Source: an uncultured Bacteroidota bacterium
Lineage (GTDB): Bacteria > Bacteroidota > Bacteroidia > Flavobacteriales > Flavobacteriaceae
DNA length: 64,000 bases
Direction of reading: 5' to 3'
Assembly: GCA_902535165.1 (NCBI GenBank)
Contig: CACASE010000003.1
Coordinates: 57,550 to 121,549, forward strand
Part shown: positions 27,240 to 38,335 of the stretch, piece after piece
Position numbering within the stretch: position 1 is the stretch's first letter
Layout of the letters: each line of letters begins with the position of its first letter
Made by a program: the position numbers and the translations under genes
The notes under the pieces: generated by a model
Database searches by the model: none
Seen by the model: the letters and a program-made list of their open reading frames with translations, nothing else
Told to the model about the DNA's origin: nothing

Positions 27240-28823
27240 TTACAGGTAATAATCTGTCCTAATGAAGTTAGATTTTTTATTATCAATTAGTTTTCTTAAA
27301 ATATTTTTATTAGTTGGATTGTCTTTTGAAGCAACAAATGTTCTTATTGAAAATGATCTTAAAGCATCGTGTACACTTAAGGTTGCAACAGCAGAATCTT
27401 TTCTTCCTGTAAAAGGATATATATCTGGTCCACGTTGACATGAGCTATTTAGATTAACTCTACATACTAAATTTACAAGAGAATCTATTATAGGGCCTAG
27501 CTTTTCCTCGGAATTGCCAAATAAACTTACTTGTTGACCATAATTAGACTTTGCCATATAATTTATTGGTGTTTTTATGTCACTAAATGAAATTACTGGA
27601 ATTACAGGTCCAAACTGTTCATCTTTATAGACATTCATTTTATCATTAACTGGGTATAAAACAGCTGGAAACACAAAATTTTTAAGTTTCTTTCCTCCAT
27701 TTTTGTTAATTATTTTGGCCCCTTTTAGAGTTGCATCATCGATTAAATCGCTGATATATTTTGGTTTACTAGGTTCAGGAAGTGGAGTTAATAATGTATT
27801 ATCCCAAGGTAGACCTAATTTTAATGAATCAACTTTTTCACAAAATTTCTCTAAAAACTTATCTTTTATGTTTTGATGAACATAAATGATTTTTATGGCT
27901 GTGCATCTTTGCCCATTGTAAGAAAGAGATCCTGAAATACATTCATCAACAGAAAGTTCTAAGTCAGCATCCTCTAATATAATAGCAGGATTTTTTGCCT
28001 CTAACCCTAAGACTAGTCTTAATCTATTCTTTTGTGGATGTAGATCTTGTAAAGATATTGCAGATGAGCTATGTCCTATTAGAGCCAAAACATTTATTTT
28101 TCCTGATTTCATGATTGGAGATGCAATTTCTCTTCCCCTTCCAAAAATAATGTTAACTACACCAGGTGGAAATGATTTTTGAAAAGCTTCTAATAATGGA
28201 GCTATTAATAATACGCCATGTTTAGCTGGTTTAAAAATAGCTGTATTTCCCATTATTATTGCGGGAATAAGTAATGCAAAAGTTTCATTTAATGGATAAT
28301 TATATGGACCGAGACATAATACAATTCCAAGAGGACCTCTTCTAATTAGAGCTCTAACACCAGAATTATTTTGAAAGTTAGCTCCGTCTCTGTCTATTTT
28401 TTTATATTCTTTGATAGTCTCAAGTATATATTCAACTGTTCTATCAAATTCCTTTTCAGAATCTTTAAGGTTTTTACCAATTTCCCACATCAATAATTTT
28501 ACAACTTCCTCTCTTTGTAAAATCATTAATTCAACAAATTTTTGCATGCAGTTAATTCTCTCATAAACTTTCATTGTTGGCCATTCCCCAGTTCCATTAG
28601 CATATGCTTTATCTGCAGCCTTGAGAGCTAATAGTGCATGTTTTTCATCCATCTTTGGAGAATCACCTAAGACAATATATTTATCATTTTCAGAGTTAGA
28701 AAAAAGTGTACTGATTACCTCAGTAAATTCTCCATTCCAATTACCAATTTTTCCATCGATTAAGTATGTGTTATGATGAATTGGTAATTTTAGTTGAAAT
28801 TTTTCAGGAATATTTGTTTTCAT
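27240..28823 (-). CDS. gapN: NADP-dependent non-phosphorylating glyceraldehyde-3-phosphate dehydrogenase
   Basis: Aldehyde dehydrogenase superfamily enzyme oxidising glyceraldehyde 3-phosphate directly to 3-phosphoglycerate, making NADPH and no ATP. 527 residues, the long flavobacterial GapN type. [35 protein letters not shown] (catalytic Glu) and [14 protein letters not shown] (catalytic Cys) are visible. It begins 1 nt after ilvC stops and is the last gene of the ilvDBNC-gapN operon. NADPH from GapN could supply IlvC, which uses it; that link is inference. GapN is separated from general ALDH by its NGQRCTAIK form and length. Confidence 0.85.
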   Translation of the reverse strand: MKTNIPEKFQLKLPIHHNTYLIDGKIGNWNGEFTEVISTLFSNSENDKYIVLGDSPKMDEKHALLALKAADKAYANGTGEWPTMKVYERINCMQKFVELMILQREEVVKLLMWEIGKNLKDSEKEFDRTVEYILETIKEYKKIDRDGANFQNNSGVRALIRRGPLGIVLCLGPYNYPLNETFALLIPAIIMGNTAIFKPAKHGVLLIAPLLEAFQKSFPPGVVNIIFGRGREIASPIMKSGKINVLALIGHSSSAISLQDLHPQKNRLRLVLGLEAKNPAIILEDADLELSVDECISGSLSYNGQRCTAIKIIYVHQNIKDKFLEKFCEKVDSLKLGLPWDNTLLTPLPEPSKPKYISDLIDDATLKGAKIINKNGGKKLKNFVFPAVLYPVNDKMNVYKDEQFGPVIPVISFSDIKTPINYMAKSNYGQQVSLFGNSEEKLGPIIDSLVNLVCRVNLNSSCQRGPDIYPFTGRKDSAVATLSVHDALRSFSIRTFVASKDNPTNKNILRKLIDNKKSNFIRTDYYL

Positions 28824-28824
28824 T

Positions 28825-30291
28825 TTATTTCAATTTTTTCATATTACTCATGTTTTTCCTTAATGTTAATCCAATTTTTTCAATATCGTGAGAAAATGTT
28901 TTGTTGTCATTTTTTTCTAAATAACTTTCATCAATTTCTATACCACTAGGATTTGATCCAATATGGTTCTTATTAATTTTAGTCATAAAATCTGATAATA
29001 AAGGTAAACATGATTGATTAAATAAGTAACAACCATATTCAGCAGTATCAGATATTATTCTATTCATTTCATATAATTTTTTCCTTGCAACAAGATTTGC
29101 AATCAATGGGAGTTCATGTAAAGATTCATAATACGCAGATTCATCTATTATTCCGTTATTAACCATTGTCTCAAAAGCAAGCTCTACACCTGATTTAACA
29201 AATGAAATCATAAGTAAGCCCTTATTGAAAAAATCTTGATTTTCAATAATTTCATCACTTGGAGATGCTTTTTCAAAATTTGTTAATCCAGTTTCTTCTC
29301 TCCATCTAAGAAGGTTTTCATCATTATTTTTCCAATCAATCATCATTTCATGGGAAAAACTTCCAGTCAGAATATTTTTCATATGAGTTTCAAATAATGG
29401 TGTCATTATAGCTTTTAATTCGTCTGACAATTTATGAACTAAGTATCTAGATTGACTATCGAGTCTTTTAATCATTCCTGATATTCCATTATGCTTAAGT
29501 TCTTCAGTAATAGTTTCCCATCCATATTGAATTAATTTTGCTGCAAAGCCTTTATTATAACCTAGTTCGACCATTTTATTATAACATAAAATTGACCCAG
29601 ATTGTAAAACACCACACAATATTGTTTGTTCTCCCATTAAATCTGATTTAACCTCTGCTACAAAAGATGATTCTAGCACACCAGCTTTATGACCACCAGT
29701 TGCAACAGCATATGCTTTTGCATAATCAAGACCTTCACCGTTGGGATCATTCTCTGGATGAACAGCAATTAGTGTTGGAACACCAAAACCTCTCAAATAT
29801 TCCTCTCTGACCTCTGTTCCAGGGCATTTTGGAGCAACCATAATGACTGTAATATCTTTTCTTATTTTAATTCCTTCTTCAACTATATTGAATCCATGTG
29901 AATAAGAAAGCACAGAATTTTCTTTCATCAATGGCATTGCTTGATTGACGACTTGGCTATGATTTTTATCTGGTGTTAGATTAATTACAATATCTGCTTC
30001 AGGAATTAATTCATTAAATGTTCCAACATTAAAATTATTTGATGAAGCATTTTTAAAAGACTCTTTTTTGTTATCAATTGAAGATTGTCTTAAAACGTAA
30101 GAAATATTCAAACCAGAATCTCTCATATTTAAACCCTGATTTAAACCTTGAGCACCACAGCCTATTATCACAATTTTTTTATCAGTTAAAATATTTACTC
30201 CATCAGAAAATTCTTCAGATTTCATGAACCTACATTTACCTAATTGATTTAGTTTATCTTTTTCAGATAATGAATTAAAATAATTACTCAT
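28825..30291 (-). CDS. ilvC: Ketol-acid reductoisomerase, class II
   Basis: NADPH- and Mg-dependent isomeroreductase, the second step of valine and isoleucine synthesis. 488 residues, the long class II form with a duplicated C-terminal knot domain. [20 protein letters not shown] is the Rossmann motif; [23 protein letters not shown], and [14 protein letters not shown] follow with the metal-binding acids. It overlaps ilvN by 8 nt and is followed by gapN after 1 nt. Confidence 0.96.
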   Translation of the reverse strand: MSNYFNSLSEKDKLNQLGKCRFMKSEEFSDGVNILTDKKIVIIGCGAQGLNQGLNMRDSGLNISYVLRQSSIDNKKESFKNASSNNFNVGTFNELIPEADIVINLTPDKNHSQVVNQAMPLMKENSVLSYSHGFNIVEEGIKIRKDITVIMVAPKCPGTEVREEYLRGFGVPTLIAVHPENDPNGEGLDYAKAYAVATGGHKAGVLESSFVAEVKSDLMGEQTILCGVLQSGSILCYNKMVELGYNKGFAAKLIQYGWETITEELKHNGISGMIKRLDSQSRYLVHKLSDELKAIMTPLFETHMKNILTGSFSHEMMIDWKNNDENLLRWREETGLTNFEKASPSDEIIENQDFFNKGLLMISFVKSGVELAFETMVNNGIIDESAYYESLHELPLIANLVARKKLYEMNRIISDTAEYGCYLFNQSCLPLLSDFMTKINKNHIGSNPSGIEIDESYLEKNDNKTFSHDIEKIGLTLRKNMSNMKKLK

Positions 30292-30811
30292 TTTCGTTAT
30301 TTTTTAGATGTTTTGAAATTTCCATTGAACTTTTTGAAACAGATATTCTTCCTGATCTAACAAATTGTAGTAACCCATATTTCTTAAGTTTGTGGTATAA
30401 ATCCTCTGTTTCTTCTCTCCATCCGGTTTTTTCTATTACGAAATACTCAGGCTTTACAGTAACTATATTTGCTCTACTTTCCTTAATTATATTTTGAATT
30501 TGTCTCTCCTCAAAAAGTGATTTAGAATTAACTTTGTAAAGAGCTGTTTCAAGATAAATTGTTTCTTCATCAGTATGATGAAATGCTGCTATAACCTCAA
30601 TTTGTTTTTCGATTTGCTTGACTAGCTTGATTATTTGCTCACTATCAACTTTAACAACAATTATAAATCTGTAAATATTTGGAATTTCAGACTCTGATGA
30701 CGTTACACTTCTTATATTTATATGTCTCTTAAGAAATATAGCGGATATCCTGTTCAATAATCCTACATTATTCTCGGTGTATATTGATATTGTATAATTT
30801 CTTTTTTTCAT
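30284..30811 (-). CDS. ilvN: Acetolactate synthase small (regulatory) subunit
   Basis: ACT-domain regulatory subunit that carries feedback control by valine. 175 residues. [21 protein letters not shown] and the [11 protein letters not shown] stretch form the N-terminal ACT domain (about 1-80); the C-terminal domain includes [14 protein letters not shown]. Start and stop overlap with ilvB (1 nt) and ilvC (8 nt), showing translational coupling. Confidence 0.94.
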   Translation of the reverse strand: MKKRNYTISIYTENNVGLLNRISAIFLKRHINIRSVTSSESEIPNIYRFIIVVKVDSEQIIKLVKQIEKQIEVIAAFHHTDEETIYLETALYKVNSKSLFEERQIQNIIKESRANIVTVKPEYFVIEKTGWREETEDLYHKLKKYGLLQFVRSGRISVSKSSMEISKHLKNNENE

Positions 30812-32502
30812 TATTCTAACCTAATATCTGAAACTGATGATCCGGATGGAATCATGGGAAAAACATTTTCTTCTTTTTCAATCATTACCTCAAGTAAATA
30901 AGGTCCATCATGATTAATCATTTTTTTTACCTCATCATCTAATTTATTTCTTTCAGACACCTTGCTAGATTCAATAAAATATCCTTTTGATATTGCCACA
31001 AAATCAGGATTAATCATTTCAGTAGATGCATATCTTTTATCAAAAAATAATTGTTGCCATTGCCTAACCATTCCTAAAAAATTATTGTTTAAAATAACAA
31101 TTTTTACAGCTGCTTTGGTTTGAAAAATTGTTCCTAGTTCTTGAATTGTCATTTGAAAGCCACCATCTCCAATTACAGCAATAACTTCTCTTTTTTGGTC
31201 ACCGATCTTAGCGCCTAAAGCTGCAGGCAATGCAAAGCCCATTGTTCCAAGTCCACCCGAAGTTATGTTCGACTTACTTAATTTAAACTTGGTATACCTA
31301 CATGCAACCATTTGATGCTGACCAACATCTGTTACTAAAATGGATTCTCCTTCCGTGTTGTTGTTGATTGATTTGATTACTTCAGCCATTGATAGACCAC
31401 CTTTTTTCTTGTTATATTCGTTATCAATCACTTTCTCATATTCAATTTTATAATAATTATGAAATTCATCAATCCATTTGTCATGATTTTTTGTTTCTAT
31501 TAGATGAAATATTTCTTTTATAGTATGTTTGACATCTCCTAAGACGGCAATATCAGCTTTAACATTTTTATTTACTTCTGCGGGATCAATTTCAAAGTGA
31601 ATAATCTTTGCTTGTTTTGCATATGTATTGAGACTTCCTGTAACCCTATCGTCAAATCTCATACCTATTGCAATTAGAACATCACATTCATTAGTTAATT
31701 TATTCGGACCATAATTTCCATGCATTCCAACCATTCCTACGTTCAATGGATGATCTGTGGGAAGTGCAGATAAACCAAGAATAGTCCAAGCAGCAGGTAT
31801 TCCAGATTTTTCAATAAAAGCTCTAAATTCATTTTCAGCATTTCCAAGAATTACACCTTGTCCCCAAACAACAAAAGGTTTTTTAGCATTATTTATAATG
31901 TCAGCAGCATTTTTAAGAGATTTATTATCAGTAGTTGGAACCGAAGAATAACTTCTTATTTTTTTACACTTTTTGTATTCAAAACTTTTTAATATTTCAA
32001 ACTGAGCATCTTTTGTAATATCAATGAGAACTGGACCAGGTCTTCCTGATTTTGCAATATAAAATGCTTTTGCAAAAATCTCTGATATTTCTGAAGCTTT
32101 TGTTATTTGATAATTCCATTTGGTCACTGGTGTTGATATCCCAATGATATCAGTTTCTTGAAATGCATCAGAACCCAATAAAGATGATGCAACTTGTCCA
32201 GTGATACATACCATTGGAGTAGAATCAATTTGCGCATCAGCAATTCCAGTTACCAGATTTGTAGCTCCTGGACCAGATGTAGCAATTGCTACACCCACCT
32301 TGCCAGATGATCTTGCATAACCTTGAGCTGCATGTGTTGCCCCTTGTTCATGACGCACCAAAATATGATTAATTTTATTTTCAAATTTGTAAAGTTCATC
32401 ATACACAGGCATGATTGCACCTCCAGGATATCCAAAAAGAATATCAACTCCTTCTTCTAATAAACAATGAATTACTGCTTCTGCCCCTGAAATATTCTTC
32501 AC
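30811..32502 (-). CDS. ilvB: Acetolactate synthase large (catalytic) subunit
   Basis: TPP- and FAD-dependent first enzyme of branched-chain amino acid synthesis. 563 residues. GYPGGAIMPVYDEL, RHEQGATHAAQGYAR (the activating Glu), GPGATNLVTGIADAQIDS, and the TPP motif VIGDGGFQMTIQEL...NNNFLGMVRQW are intact. It follows ilvD after 10 nt and overlaps ilvN. Confidence 0.96.
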   Translation of the reverse strand: MKNISGAEAVIHCLLEEGVDILFGYPGGAIMPVYDELYKFENKINHILVRHEQGATHAAQGYARSSGKVGVAIATSGPGATNLVTGIADAQIDSTPMVCITGQVASSLLGSDAFQETDIIGISTPVTKWNYQITKASEISEIFAKAFYIAKSGRPGPVLIDITKDAQFEILKSFEYKKCKKIRSYSSVPTTDNKSLKNAADIINNAKKPFVVWGQGVILGNAENEFRAFIEKSGIPAAWTILGLSALPTDHPLNVGMVGMHGNYGPNKLTNECDVLIAIGMRFDDRVTGSLNTYAKQAKIIHFEIDPAEVNKNVKADIAVLGDVKHTIKEIFHLIETKNHDKWIDEFHNYYKIEYEKVIDNEYNKKKGGLSMAEVIKSINNNTEGESILVTDVGQHQMVACRYTKFKLSKSNITSGGLGTMGFALPAALGAKIGDQKREVIAVIGDGGFQMTIQELGTIFQTKAAVKIVILNNNFLGMVRQWQQLFFDKRYASTEMINPDFVAISKGYFIESSKVSERNKLDDEVKKMINHDGPYLLEVMIEKEENVFPMIPSGSSVSDIRLE

Positions 32503-32512
32503 AACTTAAATA

Positions 32513-34183
32513 TTAATCTGTTACACATCCTTTTGACGCACTTGATACAAGCTTTGAATATTTATACAAAATACCTGATTTAAATTTTAAATCAGGTTTT
32601 TTCCATGTTTTTTTTCTTAAATCTAATTTTTCCTGTGAAACATTAACATTAATCTCATTTTTTACAGCATCAATAATTACTTCATCCCCATCTTCAATTA
32701 GTGAAATTAATCCACCTTCAGCTGCCTCAGGTGAAATATGTCCAACAACAAAGCCATGAGTACCTCCTGAAAATCTTCCATCAGTAATTAATGCAACGTC
32801 ATTTCCTAGACCTGCACCCATTATTGCTGATGTTGGCTTCAACATTTCAGGCATTCCAGGACCACCTTTAGGGCCTTCGTATCTAATTACAATTACATCA
32901 CCTTTTGAAATTTGATTATTCTTTATTGCACGATTAGCTTCATTTTCTGAATTAAATACTTTTGCATTTCCCTTAAAAATTAAACCTTCTTTTCCAGTTA
33001 TTTTGGCAACTGAACCTTCAGATGCAATGTTTCCATACAATATTCTTATATGTCCAGATGATTTAATAGGATCATCTAAAGGCCTAATTATATCTTGATC
33101 AAAGTTTAAGGATTTAACGTTTTTTAAATTTTCTTCAATTGTTTTTCCAGTAACTGTCATGCAATCATTGTGAAGCATTTTGTTCTCAAGCATGAATTTC
33201 ATAACAGACGGAATTCCTCCAATATTATGTAAATCTTCCATCAGATATTTTCCACTTGGTTTTAAGTTAGCTAAAAATGGCGTTTCATCTGAGATTTTTT
33301 GAAAATCATCTATATTAAAATCAATATTTGCAGTTTTACATATAGCAAGAATATGTAGAACAGCGTTAGTAGATCCACCTAATAATGTTATTAAACGAAC
33401 AGCATTTTCAATTGATTTTTTAGTAATTATATCACTGGGCTTAATATCCTTTTTCATAAGATTAATTATCGATTTGGATATAAGTTCTTTTTCATTTAAT
33501 TTATTAATACTAATTGCTGGATTTGAGGAGTTATATGTAAGTGCCATTCCCATTGCCTCAATTGCTGACGACATCGTATTAGCTGTATACATTCCTCCAC
33601 ACGCCCCTGGTCCCGGACATGCATTGCTTATAATTTCATCATAATCTTCATTAGATAATTTTCCTGACACTTTCTCACCCCAGGCTTCAAAAGCAGATAC
33701 AACATCCAATTTTTTTCCTTTGTAACAACCTGCTGCTATCGTTCCACCATACACAAGTATTGAAGGTCTATTTAATCTTATCATAGCCATTAATGCACCT
33801 GGCATATTTTTATCACATCCAACAACACTGATTAATGAATCATATGACATTCCATTAACTACTGATTCAATTGAATCTGCAATTAAATCTCTTGATGGAA
33901 GAGAGTATTTCATACCATTAGTTCCCATGGAAATCCCATCACTTATTCCGATTGTATTAAATATTAATGGAACAGCTTCATCTTTGTTAATTTTATTTTT
34001 GATTTCTATTGAAAGTTCATTGAGATGCATATTACAAGGATTTCCCTCATATCCAGTGCTTGCTATTCCAACAAATGGCTTGTTAAAATCTTCTTTTTTT
34101 AGACCAATAGCGTGAAGCATCGCTTGAGCAGCTGGCTGTGAACCTTTTTTAGTGATTATTTTGCTATACTTATTAAGCTCCAT
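32513..34183 (-). CDS. ilvD: Dihydroxy-acid dehydratase
   Basis: Fe-S dehydratase giving the 2-oxoacid precursors of valine and isoleucine. 556 residues. Cluster cysteines lie in [17 protein letters not shown] and [35 protein letters not shown] is the C-terminal family motif. It is the first gene of ilvDBNC-gapN. A hairpin followed by eight T sits only 4 nt before its ATG, described separately. It diverges from an aldehyde dehydrogenase gene. Confidence 0.96.
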   Translation of the reverse strand: MELNKYSKIITKKGSQPAAQAMLHAIGLKKEDFNKPFVGIASTGYEGNPCNMHLNELSIEIKNKINKDEAVPLIFNTIGISDGISMGTNGMKYSLPSRDLIADSIESVVNGMSYDSLISVVGCDKNMPGALMAMIRLNRPSILVYGGTIAAGCYKGKKLDVVSAFEAWGEKVSGKLSNEDYDEIISNACPGPGACGGMYTANTMSSAIEAMGMALTYNSSNPAISINKLNEKELISKSIINLMKKDIKPSDIITKKSIENAVRLITLLGGSTNAVLHILAICKTANIDFNIDDFQKISDETPFLANLKPSGKYLMEDLHNIGGIPSVMKFMLENKMLHNDCMTVTGKTIEENLKNVKSLNFDQDIIRPLDDPIKSSGHIRILYGNIASEGSVAKITGKEGLIFKGNAKVFNSENEANRAIKNNQISKGDVIVIRYEGPKGGPGMPEMLKPTSAIMGAGLGNDVALITDGRFSGGTHGFVVGHISPEAAEGGLISLIEDGDEVIIDAVKNEINVNVSQEKLDLRKKTWKKPDLKFKSGILYKYSKLVSSASKGCVTD

Positions 34184-34187
34184 TTCT

Positions 34188-34213
34188 AAAAAAAAACTCC
34201 ATGTAAATGGAGT
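34188..34213 (-). promoter_or_regulatory. Terminator-like hairpin and T-run directly before ilvD (candidate attenuator or 5' stem-loop)
   Basis: On the minus strand ACTCCAT-TTAC-ATGGAGT forms a perfect 7 bp stem with a 4 nt loop, followed by eight T, then AGAA and the ilvD ATG. A near-consensus -7 element, TATATTTA (34220-34227), ends 6 nt before the hairpin, so the stem may be the very 5' end of the mRNA. A 21-codon reading frame (34238 to 34173) starting [13 protein letters not shown], with Ile at positions 2, 5, 8 and 11, runs through it and would suit a leader peptide if transcription starts further upstream. The two readings exclude each other. Confidence 0.5.
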
Positions 34214-34283
34214 GAATTGTAAATATAGTGTTTATCATAATAAAAGCCGAAATTATCTTCTTATATTCGAAAATAATTTAAAA

Positions 34284-35681
34284 ATGACACCAAATAACTT
34301 ATGCTTAAGCGTGCATCAAAATCAAAGAAATTTCTTTGATTCAAAAAAATCATTTGAATTAAATTATAGGATTAAATCATTAAAAAAGTTAAAAGCAACC
34401 ATAATTAAGTTTGAGAATAATATTGTTGATGCGTTAAAGCTTGATTTGGGTAAAAGTTATGCTGAATCATATATGTCTGAGATTTCGATTATATACAATG
34501 AAATAAACTATGTTTTAAGAAATGTAAAAAAATGGTCTAAAAGGAAAAAGGTTTCATCATCACTATTAAATTTTTTTTCTACAGATTACATCCAGCCTAA
34601 TCCTTATGGTGTAACATTAAATATTTCCCCGTGGAACTATCCATTTCAATTATCAATTTCCCCAATTATCGGGGCTATTTCAGCAGGTAATACAGTTGTT
34701 TTAAAACCTTCAGAACACGCTCCTCATACAACTGCGATTTTAGAAACCATAATTAATGAAGCATTTTCCAGAGGACATGTTGATGTAATAACTGGAGGTC
34801 CAAAAACAGGAAAAAATCTATTAGAATTAAATTGGGACTATATTTTTTTTACTGGAAGTACTGAGATAGGCAAGATTGTGGCATCACAAGCAGCAAAAAC
34901 ATTAACACCTCTAACTCTTGAGTTAGGAGGGAATAATCCTTGTATTGTTGATAAGGATGTTTCAATTGAAATAGCTTCAAAAAGAATAGCGTGGGGAAAA
35001 TTTTTAAACTGCGGTCAAACATGTATTGCCCCGAATTTTATAGCTGTACATGAGGATGTTAAGGATAATTTTATACAAAGTTTAACTAAAGAAATTATCA
35101 CAACTCATGGATTAGATCCAAAAAAAAGTCATTTTTATTCAAAAATCATAAATCTAAATCATGTTGAAAGATTGTCAAAACTTATTAAAGGCTATGACCT
35201 AATCCATGGAGGAAAATATGATAGAAAATTAAATTATTTTGAACCAACAATACTTGAGGTTAAATCTATAAAGGACAAAATTTTAAAAGATGAAATTTTT
35301 GGACCAATTCTTCCTCTTATTTCCTATAAAAATGATGAAGAATTAAATAACATATTGATTGAGTATAAAAATCCTCTAGCTTTTTACATTTTTAGCAATA
35401 GACTTTCTTACGCCAAAAATATTATTAATACTTATTCATTTGGAGGTGGAGCAATCAATGATATCCTTGGACAAATTGTCAACAAAAATCTGCCTTTTGG
35501 AGGTATTGGTAATTCAGGAATAGGAAAGTATCATGGTTATGAATCCTTCAAAACTTTCAGTCATTTTAAACCTTATATAATTAAATCAAATTTTTTCGAT
35601 TTACCATTTAAATATAAGATGAGCCAAAATAGTTTAATCTTTAGAATTACTAAAAGATTATTAAAGCACATTTCAGTTTGA
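34284..35681 (+). CDS. NAD(P)-dependent aldehyde dehydrogenase
   Basis: About 465-residue ALDH of the short class-3-like type, oxidising an aldehyde of unknown nature. NISPWNYPFQLSISPIIGA, the cofactor motif FTGSTEIGKIV, LELGGNNPCIVD (Glu) and NCGQTCIAPNF (Cys) are clear. The ORF track begins 44 residues earlier at 34152, overlapping ilvD; the ATG at 34284 fits the family start and leaves a normal divergent promoter region. The C-terminal tail (FFDLPFKYKMSQNSLIF) is typical of this class. Its stop overlaps the nitroreductase start. Confidence 0.88.
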   Translation: MTPNNLCLSVHQNQRNFFDSKKSFELNYRIKSLKKLKATIIKFENNIVDALKLDLGKSYAESYMSEISIIYNEINYVLRNVKKWSKRKKVSSSLLNFFSTDYIQPNPYGVTLNISPWNYPFQLSISPIIGAISAGNTVVLKPSEHAPHTTAILETIINEAFSRGHVDVITGGPKTGKNLLELNWDYIFFTGSTEIGKIVASQAAKTLTPLTLELGGNNPCIVDKDVSIEIASKRIAWGKFLNCGQTCIAPNFIAVHEDVKDNFIQSLTKEIITTHGLDPKKSHFYSKIINLNHVERLSKLIKGYDLIHGGKYDRKLNYFEPTILEVKSIKDKILKDEIFGPILPLISYKNDEELNNILIEYKNPLAFYIFSNRLSYAKNIINTYSFGGGAINDILGQIVNKNLPFGGIGNSGIGKYHGYESFKTFSHFKPYIIKSNFFDLPFKYKMSQNSLIFRITKRLLKHISV

Positions 35682-36403
35682 TGAAGAAGGAGTTTGATAA
35701 AATAGTTCGAATTAGAAGATCTGTAAGACGTTATAAAAAAACAGATATAAACGATGATGATGTTAAAGATTCAATTCTTCATGCTTCATTAGCTCCAAAT
35801 AGCAGTAATTTACAATTGTGGGAGTTTTATCACGTAACATCTGAAAAACTAATGAATAAAATTTCAGAGGCATGCTTTAAACAACCTGCGGCTAGAACTG
35901 CTAATCAATTTGTTGTGATTGTTACAAGAAAAGATTTATGGAATAAAAGAAGAATATTTAATATCAATACAATAAAAAATAAAACTCTTAATGCTAGTGA
36001 TAAGAGTTTGAAAAATAGGGATTTAGCCCTAAAGTATTATAAATATCTCATACCTACTATCTATAGAGAATTTTTTGGATTGCTTGGATATATTAGATAC
36101 ATCAATGCTATGATTATTGGATTATTTAGGCCAATTTATAGACAAGTAACCAATTCTGATATGCGAGTTGTAGCTCATAAAAGTAGTGCATTAGCAGCTC
36201 AAAACTTTATGTTAAGTATGACATCTAAAGGTTATGATACCTGCCCAATGGAGGGGTTTGATTCATTAAGGGTAAAAAGAATTTTATCACTACCCTATTC
36301 TTCAGAAATTAATATGGTTATAAGTTGTGGGATAAGAGATGATAACGGAGTTTACGGAAAACAAATTAGAGTCCCTTTTGATGATATCTACTTTAAGAGA
36401 TAA
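35681..36403 (+). CDS. Nitroreductase family protein
   Basis: FMN-dependent oxidoreductase, 240 residues. RIRRSVRRYKK at the N-terminus is the FMN phosphate-binding motif; HASLAPNSSNLQLWEFYHV and ALAAQNFMLSMTSKGYDTCPMEGFD follow. The middle part (about 100-150) is longer than in small nitroreductases. The track starts with a TTG at 35678; the ATG at 35681 directly after it is better and overlaps the aldehyde dehydrogenase stop by one base, so both are co-translated. The substrate is unknown. Confidence 0.87.
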   Translation: MKKEFDKIVRIRRSVRRYKKTDINDDDVKDSILHASLAPNSSNLQLWEFYHVTSEKLMNKISEACFKQPAARTANQFVVIVTRKDLWNKRRIFNINTIKNKTLNASDKSLKNRDLALKYYKYLIPTIYREFFGLLGYIRYINAMIIGLFRPIYRQVTNSDMRVVAHKSSALAAQNFMLSMTSKGYDTCPMEGFDSLRVKRILSLPYSSEINMVISCGIRDDNGVYGKQIRVPFDDIYFKR

Positions 36404-36406
36404 AGT

Positions 36407-38335
36407 TTATTTGTAGTTTTTCTTAAAGTTTTCTAACCCTTCAGATAGCCAACTTTGGTAGGTATCAGTATCTGTGTACTGAATTGGTTTGTTAAGAACT
36501 TCAAGATTAGGAGAGAGCAATACATAATAAGGTTGTGAATTGTTTTTAAAATTGATTGTTTGAAAGGCAGACCACTTCTCTCCAACCTTTTTTAAAGTTT
36601 TTTCATTTCCATTCTTGTCAGTAAGGATTATAATTTGATCTTGATTCAAATCTGATCTATCATCAACATAAAGTGAAATTAAAATAAATTCATTGTTAAT
36701 CATATCATAAACTTTCGGTTCTGACCAGGTATTTTCCTCAACTCGTCGGCAATTTGCACATGCCCAACCTGTAAAGTCTAAAAGTATAGGTTTATTATTT
36801 TCTACTGACTCTGATTTCCCTTCATCAAAATCTTTTATACAATTTAATGAAAGAGGACATTCATTATCATCCTGATATACTGAATAAAATTCAGGTGGTA
36901 ATAGCCCACTCAACAAGGAAAGATTTGTATTTGTTGAAAACAATGAACTACTCATGTAAATCCCAACTATAATAAAAAAAGAGGATGATAATATGTAAGA
37001 CAGCTGCTTTGAGGTTCTTAATAAATATAAACCGCATAAAAGAAATAGTAAAACCCATATTCCAATAAATATTTCTCTTTTTAAAATACCCCATTCAAGA
37101 ATAAGATCAACATTAGATAAAAACTTAAATGCCAAAGCTAATTCTACAAAACCCAAAATAACTTTGATTGAATTGGTCCATGACCCCGATTTAGGAAGTT
37201 TATTGATCACATTTGGAAAAAATGCTAGTAGGGTAAACGGAACTGCAAGTGCAACTCCAAATCCTAACATACCATATGTTAAATCAATAGCTCCACCGTC
37301 TGATGTTAAAGTGCCAACTAGTAAGGTACCCAATATTGGTCCAGTACAAGAAAATGAAACTAAACATAATGTTAGTGACATAAAAAAAGTTGAAATTAAT
37401 CCTTTGTATAGATTTGATTTTGAGTCAACGGTATTAGACCAAGAACTTGGAAGAGTAATATCAAAAAGTCCAAATAAAGAAAGTGCAAAAGCAACAAATA
37501 TTGCAAAGAAAATAAAATTTAGTACTGGGCTTGTTGATATTTGATTTAAGATTTCAGGATTAATATTCTCAAGAAAATAAAATGGAATACTAAGGGAAAC
37601 ATAAATAAGTATGATAAAAAATCCGTATGAGCTTGAATATAATTTTGCTTGTTCATTTTTTGTTGAAAAAAATGATACAGTTAGAGGTATCATTGGAAAT
37701 ACACATGGTGTCAATAGAGCTAAAAATCCACCTAATAGACCTAAGATTAAAATGTTAATTCTTCTTGAAAAATTATTTGACATTTCATTCTCATACTCAT
37801 TTACTAAAAGTTCTGAATTTTTTAAATCTAAATTCAAAGAGCTTGAAACTGTAGAGTAGTCAAAAGAAGTTGTATTTATTATTTGTTTATTTGAAAGACT
37901 ATATTCAAGTTTTACATCTTGGAAAATACACACTCGATCATCACAAACTTGATAATATAAGTTTTGAGTTAAGATATCATCTTTATAGTTTCCTTTCAAA
38001 ACAACTTCTTGACTATAAATAACTTCATTGATGAAGTATGATTGATCCATTTGGAATATTGGATCATATTTAGTGATTGGTTTGGGTTCGGAAACTATTG
38101 AAAAAGAGTCAAAAATAGATTCGTCCTCAAAAGCAAATTCAGTAGGCAAAGCTCCACCCTCCTCAAGATTTTGAGAATATAGTCTCCAATTATCCTGAAT
38201 TTTAGCAGTTGTAGATAATATATATGAATTATCTGACTTTTTTTCAACAGAGGTTAACCATTTTATTGGCTCTTGTGAGAAACAAAAAAAAGGAATTAGA
38301 ATAAATAATATTTTTAAATTGATATTTTTAAACAT
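36407..38335 (-). CDS. dsbD: Thiol:disulfide interchange protein DsbD
   Basis: Inner-membrane protein moving electrons from cytoplasmic thioredoxin to periplasmic partners. 642 residues in the full three-domain order: signal peptide, an N-terminal periplasmic domain (about 20-170, cysteines in CDDRVC), an eight-segment CcdA-like membrane part (about 195-470, CTPCVFPMIPLTVSFF and FSCTGPILGT), and a C-terminal thioredoxin domain with WACANCRRVEE. It overlaps the stop of tilS by 22 nt and converges on the nitroreductase gene with a 3 nt gap. Confidence 0.93.
   Translation of the reverse strand: MFKNINLKILFILIPFFCFSQEPIKWLTSVEKKSDNSYILSTTAKIQDNWRLYSQNLEEGGALPTEFAFEDESIFDSFSIVSEPKPITKYDPIFQMDQSYFINEVIYSQEVVLKGNYKDDILTQNLYYQVCDDRVCIFQDVKLEYSLSNKQIINTTSFDYSTVSSSLNLDLKNSELLVNEYENEMSNNFSRRINILILGLLGGFLALLTPCVFPMIPLTVSFFSTKNEQAKLYSSSYGFFIILIYVSLSIPFYFLENINPEILNQISTSPVLNFIFFAIFVAFALSLFGLFDITLPSSWSNTVDSKSNLYKGLISTFFMSLTLCLVSFSCTGPILGTLLVGTLTSDGGAIDLTYGMLGFGVALAVPFTLLAFFPNVINKLPKSGSWTNSIKVILGFVELALAFKFLSNVDLILEWGILKREIFIGIWVLLFLLCGLYLLRTSKQLSYILSSSFFIIVGIYMSSSLFSTNTNLSLLSGLLPPEFYSVYQDDNECPLSLNCIKDFDEGKSESVENNKPILLDFTGWACANCRRVEENTWSEPKVYDMINNEFILISLYVDDRSDLNQDQIIILTDKNGNEKTLKKVGEKWSAFQTINFKNNSQPYYVLLSPNLEVLNKPIQYTDTDTYQSWLSEGLENFKKNYK

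Noticed and set aside
34152-34283. N-terminal extension of the aldehyde dehydrogenase ORF
   Set aside because: It runs through the ilvD start and leader hairpin and has no family similarity; the ATG at 34284 fits the family.
37164-37859. Plus-strand ORFs of 126 and 82 residues opposite dsbD
   Set aside because: They are shadows of the dsbD membrane region with no protein-like features; the same holds for the other short track ORFs lying inside confirmed genes.
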